Made by a program: the position numbers and the translations under genes. 7,294 bases of DNA from Endomicrobium sp. (GTDB lineage Bacteria > Elusimicrobiota > Endomicrobiia > Endomicrobiales > Endomicrobiaceae). The stretch lies in assembly GCA_031273645.1 (NCBI GenBank), contig JAISRM010000284.1:1-7294 (forward strand), in the 5' to 3' direction. The notes under the pieces are model-generated. The model saw only the letters and a list, made by a program, of their open reading frames with translations, did not search any database and had not been told where the DNA came from. Of the stretch, positions 1 to 4,378 are shown piece by piece; the stretch's first letter is position 1; each line of letters starts with the position of its first letter.

Positions 1-113
1 CGGGAATCCAAGTTTACTAAAAAATTCTTTTTACATTGTGTTTTTAAAAGAAATAATGTTAGAAACTATATTAATACTAAAAATGGATTCCCATTTTCAT
101 GGGAATGACAGAC
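1..113 (+). mobile_element. MITE-like repeat element, copy A (left end cut by window)
   Basis: This is the right-hand 113 bases of an element whose complete copy lies at 184-314; the two are identical over this stretch. The window edge removes the left hairpin except for its 3' arm (CGGGAATCCA, 1-10). The AT-rich core carries no gene. The right end is a hairpin with arms ATTCCCAT (87-94) and ATGGGAAT (99-106) around TTTC, followed by GACAGAC. Terminal inverted repeats, small size, AT-rich non-coding core and multiple copies in both orientations fit a miniature inverted-repeat element. No transposase is present and the mobilising enzyme is unknown. An open frame runs through this repeat (38-373) but only because the 201-bp repeat spacing is a multiple of three. 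Confidence 0.7.
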
Positions 114-122
114 ACGAACAAA

Positions 123-162
123 ACAGACGCAGTCTGTGTTTCATAAAACAGGCGAAGCCTGT
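123..162. repeat. Pair of short-stem, triloop hairpins
   Basis: Two perfect 6-bp hairpins stand side by side. The first is ACAGAC (123-128), loop GCA, GTCTGT (132-137). The second is ACAGGC (148-153), loop GAA, GCCTGT (157-162). They are joined by a GTTTCATAAAA-type linker. The reverse complement of this unit recurs at 3540-3577, 7175-7214 and elsewhere. On the minus strand each stem is followed by TTTT or TTTAT. Confidence 0.75.
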
Positions 163-183
163 CGTATCAGAATGTCTTTCAGT

Positions 184-314
184 TTGTCATTCCCGTGAAA
201 ACGGGAATCCAAGTTTACTAAAAAATTCTTTTTACATTGTGTTTTTAAAAGAAATAATGTTAGAAACTATATTAATACTAAAAATGGATTCCCATTTTCA
301 TGGGAATGACAGAC
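184..314 (+). mobile_element. MITE-like repeat element, copy B (complete)
   Basis: This is the only complete, compact copy in the + orientation. The left terminus is GTTTGTC followed by a hairpin with arms ATTCCCGT (189-196) and ACGGGAAT (201-208) around GAAA. The right terminus is the inverted counterpart, with arms ATTCCCAT (288-295) and ATGGGAAT (300-307) around TTTC, ending GACAGAC at 314. The termini are thus inverted repeats of about 30 bases, each itself a hairpin, bracketing an AT-rich core of about 75 bases without a gene. TCA sits directly outside both ends and could be a 3-bp target duplication, but a match that short may be chance. Inverted relatives lie at 3669-3772 and 3825-4004. 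Confidence 0.75.
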
Positions 315-321
315 TCAAACA

Positions 322-362
322 AAACAGATACTGCCTGTGTTCCATAAAACAGACGAAGTCTG
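322..362. repeat. Second, diverged copy of the triloop hairpin pair
   Basis: This aligns with 121-161 at an offset of 201. The second hairpin is intact with altered bases: CAGAC (350-354), loop GAA, GTCTG (358-362), against CAGGC/GCCTG in the upstream copy, a compensated G-C to A-T change. The first hairpin (ACAGAT...GCCTGT) has lost good pairing. Confidence 0.6.
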
Positions 363-383
363 AAAAGAAATAATGTTAGAAAC
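363..383 (+). repeat. 21-bp fragment of the MITE core
   Basis: Twenty-one bases here repeat exactly the core segments at 46-66 and 247-267 (from AAAAGAAATAATG through AGAAAC). It begins immediately after the hairpin at 350-362 and ends about 40 bases before the serA start, so the serA leader is fused to a remnant of the element. No convincing serA promoter with both -35 and -10 boxes could be found in 315-424. Confidence 0.6.
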
Positions 384-409
384 AATCGGAGCAGTTAAAA
401 AGCCGGATT

Positions 410-418
410 AGGAAGGGG
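410..418 (+). promoter_or_regulatory. Ribosome binding site of serA
   Basis: A strong purine-rich Shine-Dalgarno stretch (AGGAAGGGG) ends 6 bases before the ATG at 425. It supports this start over the in-frame ATG five codons later. Confidence 0.85.
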
Positions 419-424
419 AATAAA

Positions 425-2005
425 ATGTATAAAATTTTAATGACTTACAACAGTCAGGAAGGGCTTGAGACGCTGTTTGCAAATAAAGATTTTGAAATTG
501 AGGTTCATGAGAAACCTTCTCCCGAAGATTTTAAAAAGCTCATAAAAGATTACGACGGGCTTTTAATACGTTCGGAAGTAAAGGTTACCGCCGATATTAT
601 TGAGGCGGCAGACAAGCTGAAATTTATAGGCCGCGCCGGAACCGGAGTAGATAATGTCGATAAAGCCGCAGCCACGCAAAAAGGCATAGTCGTGGCAAAC
701 GTTCCCGGAGGAAATACTATTTCCGTAGCCGAACACACCGTCGGGCTTATGCTTTCTATGGCGAGAAATCTTCCCGAAGCCTGCGTATCTATGAAAGCCG
801 GCAAATGGGAAAAGAAAAAGTTTATGGGCAACGAACTTTTCGGCAAAACTTTAGGTCTTATAGGTCTTGGAAGAATAGGCACGGAAGTTGCAAAAAGATT
901 GTTGTCTTTCGGCATGAAAGTTGCAGCTTACGATCCTTTTGCAAGCGCCGACCTTGCAAAAAGCAACGGCATAGAACTGACCTCTCTTGACGATGTTTTT
1001 GCAAAAGCCGATTATCTGTCTATACATTCTCCTCTTACCGACGACACAAGAGGCATAATAAATTCGGCCAATATAGCCAAAATGAAAGACGGAGTCAGAA
1101 TTTTAAATTGCGCCAGAGGCGCCATCATTAACGATAAAGATTTGGCTGAAGCCTTAAAATCCGGCAAGGTCGCCGGAGCGGCTCTTGACGTTTTTGTAAA
1201 AGAGCCTCCGGAAGACTGGAGTTTTGTTTCTACAGAAAATCTTATAGCCACTCCTCATCTTGCGGCTTCTACGGAAGAAGCTCAGGTCAAAATAGCCCAG
1301 GAAATGAGCGAAGTAATAATTGATTTTTTTACCAAAGGGCTTATAAGAAACGCCGTCAATGTTCCTACAGTTGATTGGGAAACTTATAAAAAAATGAAAC
1401 CGTGCATAGAGCTTGCTTCAAAAATAGGTTCCTTTCAGGGTCAGATTGCCGAAGGGGGCATAAAAGACGTTGAAATAAGCTATCTCGGCAACATTTCAAA
1501 TTTTAACACCAATCCTCTTACAGTGGCTTATCTTGAAGGGCTTTTAGGGCAGATTCTTGATATAAAAGTAAATTCGGTAAACGTTCCTATCATCGCAAAA
1601 GAAAGAGGAATAAAAGTTAAAGAAGTTATCGAGCGCGATATTGAAAAATATTCAGGGCTTATACGCGCGAAAATAACTACCGACAAAGGCGAATATGTAA
1701 TGGCCGGCACGCTTTTTGGAGACAATAATTTAAGAATCGTCAATATTAACGGATTAAACGTCGATGTAGTGCCGTCGGCGGGAAAACTTTTGATTATTAA
1801 CGACGACAAGCCCGGAGTGGTAGGCAAAGTTGGCGTGGAACTTGGCAACGGCGGCATAAACATCGCCGGAATGAACGTCGGAAGAAAGAGCGTCGGCGGG
1901 GAAGCTTTGACCATAATAGAAGTTGACAGCGAAATTTCGTCTGACACTCTTTTAAAACTGTCTAAAATAGCCGGAGTAAAAACAGCCAAATACGTTGCTT
2001 TATAA
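425..2005 (+). CDS. serA: D-3-phosphoglycerate dehydrogenase
   Basis: Cytosolic enzyme that oxidises 3-phosphoglycerate to 3-phosphohydroxypyruvate with NAD+, the first committed step of serine (then glycine and one-carbon) synthesis. The 526-residue length matches the long SerA form. A split substrate domain (about 1-95 and 285-315) encloses the NAD-binding Rossmann domain (about 96-285), with GLGRIG at 147-152 and the ribose-binding acidic residue D170 in AYDPF. The catalytic set of D-2-hydroxyacid dehydrogenases is present: R231 in NCARG, E260 in KEPP and H278 in TPHL. An intervening regulatory domain (about 320-440) and a C-terminal ACT domain (about 453-526, with NDDKPGVVGKVG) follow; in this family the ACT domain often mediates serine feedback, though sensitivity cannot be read from sequence. 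Minor departures from the usual motifs are ARGAIIN and HLAAST, where Gly is more common than Ala. No serine-pathway neighbour is adjacent; it ends at its own terminator. Confidence 0.97.
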   Translation: MYKILMTYNSQEGLETLFANKDFEIEVHEKPSPEDFKKLIKDYDGLLIRSEVKVTADIIEAADKLKFIGRAGTGVDNVDKAAATQKGIVVANVPGGNTISVAEHTVGLMLSMARNLPEACVSMKAGKWEKKKFMGNELFGKTLGLIGLGRIGTEVAKRLLSFGMKVAAYDPFASADLAKSNGIELTSLDDVFAKADYLSIHSPLTDDTRGIINSANIAKMKDGVRILNCARGAIINDKDLAEALKSGKVAGAALDVFVKEPPEDWSFVSTENLIATPHLAASTEEAQVKIAQEMSEVIIDFFTKGLIRNAVNVPTVDWETYKKMKPCIELASKIGSFQGQIAEGGIKDVEISYLGNISNFNTNPLTVAYLEGLLGQILDIKVNSVNVPIIAKERGIKVKEVIERDIEKYSGLIRAKITTDKGEYVMAGTLFGDNNLRIVNINGLNVDVVPSAGKLLIINDDKPGVVGKVGVELGNGGINIAGMNVGRKSVGGEALTIIEVDSEISSDTLLKLSKIAGVKTAKYVAL

Positions 2006-2030
2006 TTTTACGGCGTAAAATAAAACGTAA

Positions 2031-2063
2031 AACTCCGCGGGTTTTAACCTGCGGAGTTTTTTT
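2031..2063 (+). terminator. Intrinsic terminator of serA
   Basis: A GC-rich stem of up to 13 pairs with one G-T wobble (2031-2043 against 2046-2058; core CTCCGC/GCGGAG) closes a small T/A-rich loop. The right arm runs into seven Ts (2057-2063). It starts 25 bases after the serA stop, so serA is probably not co-transcribed with the next gene. Confidence 0.93.
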
Positions 2064-2143
2064 ATTGCCGCCTGATTTTTATGTTTTTAGCCTTAAATTT
2101 TACCGACGTAAAAAATGTTTTATGGCATTTGCGCTTCTCTTCG

Positions 2144-2172
2144 TTGTAAATTAAACTTAATTGCGATATAAT
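2144..2172 (+). promoter_or_regulatory. Sigma-70-type promoter of the OmpA-like gene
   Basis: TTGTAA (-35, 2144-2149) and a perfect TATAAT (-10, 2167-2172) are separated by 17 bases. Transcription would start near 2179, giving a leader of roughly 65-70 bases. It lies after the serA terminator and on the same strand as the gene at 2247. The rest of 2064-2143 is AT-rich with no other clear signal. Confidence 0.8.
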
Positions 2173-2234
2173 GTAAAAAACAGTCGGGAAAGATATTCTT
2201 TGAGTATTTAAAGATTTTTGCAATATGCGCGCTG

Positions 2235-2241
2235 AAGGAGG
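2235..2241 (+). promoter_or_regulatory. Strong ribosome binding site of the OmpA-like gene
   Basis: AAGGAGG, a near-perfect anti-16S match, lies 5 bases before the ATG at 2247. Together with the signal peptide right after the start it fixes the N-terminus. Confidence 0.9.
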
Positions 2242-2246
2242 GGCAT

Positions 2247-3500
2247 ATGAATAATAGCGTAAAATTTGTTTTAAAATTTATTGCGGCTGCGGCGTTTTTT
2301 ATCGCCGTTTCGCACGTTTATTGTTTGGGCAGCCAAGATCCCGGCGACAAAGACTATGCGTACGAGATATGGGAAGCCGACGGAGACGAGAACGGAAACG
2401 TTTATATAAGGCGGGATATTGCCGACAAGCTGGAATTGGCGGAAAGAAAAAAGATTTATATCGTCAATAACGACGAAGGCAGAGTGTTTTTTTTCAATTC
2501 GAGAAAAGGCGCCGAAAAATATTTAGCGGCTTTAAAGATGAAATCAAAAGATATAAAGGAAAGCATTTTCTCAGACGGAAAAATTTCGTTTGAAGGAAAT
2601 CTCGCTAAATTGGGAAATTTGAAAGAGGGAGTTTTAATAGAAGAAACCGGCAGAGGTTGCGCTGAACTCAGAAGCATACCGGAAGAAGCAAAGCAAGCCA
2701 AAAGAAACGCTATAATAGCCTCTGTTATCGACGACAGCGATGCCGTCGCCATATGGGAACTTAAAGAAGAAAACGAAAAAATAAGAATAACTCCGGATAT
2801 GTACGCTCAGCTTGGAATAGAAGGCGCCGACAGCGTGTGGCTTGTTAAGTACGTAAAAAGAATTTTTATGTTTAGAAAAGAAGAGGAAGCGGTAGGTTTT
2901 CTTAAAGAGTTAATAGAGGCCGGAGCCCGCGTTGACAACAGAAATGTCAGCGAGATAACGATAGGCGGCGGAGCGATAAGGACCGCCGATATAAAAGAAA
3001 TCGGCGACATGAGCCAAGGCGTTATAGTTGAACTCTACATTGACGACGTAACGGAAATAAAATCAGCCGCGCAAGAAAAAAAGATACAAGCCGCCAAAGG
3101 CAAAAGCGGCGTAACCGCAAAAGAAATAGCCGACGCTAAAGCCAGAAGAAAAAAGAAAATGATACAGTCTTTCAGCATTAACGCGGCTAATTTTAAAACG
3201 AGTAAATTCGAGCTGACTCAAACGGCTAAAGAAAACATTAAACGCCAAGTTAAGAACATAAAAAAATACAATTATAAAAAAATTACCATAGAAGGACACG
3301 CCGATGCAACCGGAAAAAGAGCCATGAACCTTTTGTTGTCAAAAAGGAGAGCGCGGGCAGTGTATAAAGAATTTTTGTCAAACGGAATACCGGCTTCAAA
3401 AATGGAATATGTCGGTTTTGGAGAGTCTATGCCCGTAGCAAGCAATAAAACCGCTGCCGGAAGAGCGTTAAACAGAAGAACCGAAGTGTTTGTAGAATAA
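2247..3500 (+). CDS. Exported OmpA-family peptidoglycan-binding protein with a duplicated N-terminal module
   Basis: Predicted envelope protein of 417 residues. Residues 1-26 look like a signal peptide: a Lys-containing start and hydrophobic FIAAAAFFIAV. A cut after C26 (VYC-LGS) would suit signal peptidase I; there is no good lipobox. Residues 41-143 and 169-271 are two diverged copies of one module of about 100 residues. Each begins Ile-Trp-Glu, continues with a charged strand and helix (NVYIRRDIADKLEL; KIRITPDMYAQLGI), then strands (RVFFF; RIFMF), and ends in GVLIEE or GVIVEL. A basic, Ala/Lys-rich linker (272-305) leads to an OmpA C-terminal domain (about 306-416). That domain has the usual signature: GHAD at 350-353, LSKRRA at 364-369, GFGESMPVASN, and GRALNRR near the end. 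D353 and R368 match the Asp/Arg pair that binds the diaminopimelate peptide in this family. It probably anchors the envelope to peptidoglycan. There is no recognisable beta-barrel. The role of the N-terminal modules is unknown; they resemble AbrB/MraZ-type swapped hairpins by eye. Confidence 0.88.
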   Translation: MNNSVKFVLKFIAAAAFFIAVSHVYCLGSQDPGDKDYAYEIWEADGDENGNVYIRRDIADKLELAERKKIYIVNNDEGRVFFFNSRKGAEKYLAALKMKSKDIKESIFSDGKISFEGNLAKLGNLKEGVLIEETGRGCAELRSIPEEAKQAKRNAIIASVIDDSDAVAIWELKEENEKIRITPDMYAQLGIEGADSVWLVKYVKRIFMFRKEEEAVGFLKELIEAGARVDNRNVSEITIGGGAIRTADIKEIGDMSQGVIVELYIDDVTEIKSAAQEKKIQAAKGKSGVTAKEIADAKARRKKKMIQSFSINAANFKTSKFELTQTAKENIKRQVKNIKKYNYKKITIEGHADATGKRAMNLLLSKRRARAVYKEFLSNGIPASKMEYVGFGESMPVASNKTAAGRALNRRTEVFVE

Positions 3501-3512
3501 AAACAGTTTCAA

Positions 3513-3668
3513 GGTTTGTCATTGCCATGAAAATGGGACAGGCTTAGCTTGTTTTATGAAATACAGACTTCGTCTGTTTTGTCAATTGTTTTTACAAGGT
3601 TTGTCATTACCATGAAAATGGGACAGGCTTCGCTTGTTTTATGAAATACAGTCAGTGTCTTTGTTTGT
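3513..3668 (+). repeat. Hairpin array downstream of the OmpA-like gene
   Basis: Two units of about 85 bases (from 3513 and from 3598) begin about 12 bases after the stop codon. Each holds a degenerate ATTCCC-type hairpin (ATTGCCAT or ATTACCAT, loop GAAA, ATGGGACA), then CAGGC-type and CAGAC-type hairpins. The best stem is ACAGAC (3563-3568), loop TTC, GTCTGT (3572-3577), running into TTTT. The linker CAATTGTTTTTACAAG (3583-3598) recurs at 7135-7150. No ordinary terminator follows this gene, so these stems plus T runs may end its transcript. Confidence 0.75.
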
Positions 3669-3772
3669 GCTTGTCATTCCAATGAAAATGGGAATCCACT
3701 TTTGTTTTATATTTTTTTATTCCTATTCTTTTTAAAAACGCAATGTAAAAATAATTTTTTAGTAAACATGGA
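3669..3772 (-). mobile_element. MITE-like element, inverted copy E, truncated
   Basis: In inverted orientation to the copies at 1-113 and 184-314. The terminal hairpin (3676-3695, ATTCCAAT, GAAA, ATGGGAAT) and the core are recognisable; segments such as CAATGTAAAAA and ATTTTTTAGTAAACATGGA match the reverse complement of copy B. The other terminal hairpin is missing: after ATGGA (3768-3772) the sequence switches to the hairpin-array unit ATACAGATAG. The core has diverged considerably, so this looks like an old copy. Confidence 0.65.
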
Positions 3773-3831
3773 ATACAGATAGTGTCAGTTTTATCAATCG
3801 TTTTTCAATGTTTGTTTTGTTTGTGTCTGTC
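3768..3831 (+). repeat. 64-bp direct repeat, first copy
   Basis: This segment recurs at 4136-4199 (offset 368) with one mismatch seen (T against C, in CAATGTTTG / CAATGTCTG). It runs from ATGGAATACAGATAGTG to GTGTCTGTC and each copy leads into an ATTCCC-type hairpin. It belongs to the same family as the 7193-7230 segment. Confidence 0.75.
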
Positions 3832-4004
3832 ATTCCCATGAAAATGGGAATCCACTTTTAATATTAATAATTTTCTAACATTATTTCTTTTTAAAACGAG
3901 ATGTAAAAATAATTTTTTAGCAAACTTGGATTCCCACCCGATAGAAACACTCGGGCGCAGGCTGCTAAGGAAGAACAAATATTAAAAACGCGGGAATGAC
4001 AAAC
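3825..4004 (-). mobile_element. MITE-like element, inverted copy C, with expanded end hairpin
   Basis: Inverted relative of copy B. The hairpin at 3832-3851 (ATTCCCAT, GAAA, ATGGGAAT) opens it and the core through TTTAGCAAACTTGGA (to 3930) aligns with the reverse complement of copy B with small gaps. The far hairpin differs: its ATTCCC (3930-3935) and GGGAAT (3992-3997) arms are kept but the 4-base loop is replaced by about 56 bases. That insert contains its own small stem, CCCGA (3937-3941) with TCGGG (3951-3955). It ends with GACAAAC like the compact copies. Confidence 0.7.
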
Positions 4005-4118
4005 TAAAAACGAGATGTAAAAATAATTTTTTAGCAAACATGGATTCCCACCCGATAAAAACGTTTGGGCGCAGGCTGCTTAGGAAGAACAAATATAAAA
4101 AACGCGGGAATGACAAAC
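3896..4118. repeat. Tandem 114-bp repeat of the expanded element end
   Basis: 3896-4004 and 4010-4118 align over 109 bases with 7 mismatches by eye. Each unit contains the end of the MITE core and the expanded ATTCCC...GGGAAT structure (arms at 3930/3992 and 4044/4106). In the second unit the inner stem is CCCGA against TTGGG, so pairing survives through a G-T wobble. Short frames across this region, such as 4065-4262, are repeat-derived. Confidence 0.85.
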
Positions 4119-4220
4119 CAGACTTCGTCTGTTTTATGGAATACAGATAGTGTCAGTTTTATCAATCGTTTTTCAATGTCTGTTTTGTTTGTGTCTGTCA
4201 ATTCAGATGAAAATGGGAAT
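4119..4220 (+). repeat. Hairpin-array fragment, second 64-bp repeat copy and degenerate hairpin
   Basis: CAGAC (4119-4123), loop TTC, GTCTG (4127-4131) runs into TTTT. It is followed by the second copy of the 64-bp repeat (4136-4199) and a degraded ATTCCC-type hairpin (ATTCAGAT, GAAA, ATGGGAAT, 4201-4220). The stop of recognisable repeat sequence at about 4230 marks the left edge of the glgP control region. No gene is seen anywhere in 3501-4378. Confidence 0.7.
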
Positions 4221-4244
4221 CCATTTTTAAAAAATCAGTTGACC

Positions 4245-4294
4245 GCTGACAGCTGTTGCTGACAGTTAGCAGCTGATACGCCGCAGCTTCTGCG
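4245..4294 (+). repeat. 13-bp period repeat and small hairpin upstream of glgP
   Basis: GCTGACAGCTGTT (4245-4257) and GCTGACAGTTAGC (4258-4270) form two 13-base units, followed by a partial AGCTGATA. The ends ATCAGTTG (4234-4241) and CAGCTGAT (4270-4277) can pair across the block. A CGCAG, CTT, CTGCG hairpin follows at 4282-4294. The composition is unlike the surrounding repeats. Its role is unknown. Confidence 0.5.
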
Positions 4295-4295
4295 A

Positions 4296-4309
4296 TGCAT
4301 TTAAATGCA
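4296..4309. promoter_or_regulatory. Perfect 14-bp palindrome, candidate operator of glgP
   Basis: TGCATTTAAATGCA is a perfect inverted repeat whose right edge is 7 bases from the -35 box at 4317. Its centre would lie near -50, a typical site for a dimeric regulator. The protein that might bind is not known from this window. Confidence 0.45.
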
Positions 4310-4316
4310 AGGTATT

Positions 4317-4345
4317 TTGACAAAAAAACGTAAGTTTAATATTAT
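4317..4345 (+). promoter_or_regulatory. Near-consensus sigma-70 promoter of glgP
   Basis: A perfect TTGACA (4317-4322) and TATTAT (4340-4345, 5 of 6 to TATAAT) are separated by 17 bases. Transcription would start near 4352, leaving a leader of about 27 bases, which is too short for a riboswitch. Confidence 0.85.
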
Positions 4346-4368
4346 TATAAGGATAAAAATAAAATTCT

Positions 4369-4373
4369 GGGAG
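4369..4373 (+). promoter_or_regulatory. Ribosome binding site of glgP
   Basis: GGGAG lies 5 bases before the ATG at 4379. It is a moderate site and agrees with the promoter position just upstream. Confidence 0.7.
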
Positions 4374-4378
4374 CAAAC

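Noticed and set aside
30..59. Possible outward promoter in the MITE-like core (TTTACA, 18 bases, TAATGT; also at 231-260)
   Set aside because: The -35 match is fair but the -10 matches the consensus at only 3 of 6 bases, as expected by chance in AT-rich DNA. It could not be supported as the serA promoter.
38..373. Open frame of 111 codons in the region upstream of serA
   Set aside because: It is made of two copies of the MITE-like element read in the same frame (201-bp spacing is a multiple of 3), has no ribosome binding site, and its internal peptide repeat is simply the DNA repeat translated.
550..915. Minus-strand open frame inside serA, and similar ones inside the other two genes
   Set aside because: These are antisense shadows of well-supported genes whose protein motifs are intact; none has a start signal or recognisable product.
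3513..4220. CRISPR array
   Set aside because: Repeats are palindromic and regularly arranged in places, but spacers are not unique: linkers are themselves repeated, unit lengths vary, and no cas gene is present.
4065..4262. Open frame of 65 codons upstream of glgP
   Set aside because: It runs through the 114-bp tandem repeat, the 64-bp repeat and a degenerate hairpin, with no ribosome binding site or coding-like composition.
4346..4378. Riboswitch or leader attenuator before glgP
   Set aside because: The predicted leader is only about 27 bases, too short for a folded sensor, and no terminator-like stem lies between promoter and start codon.
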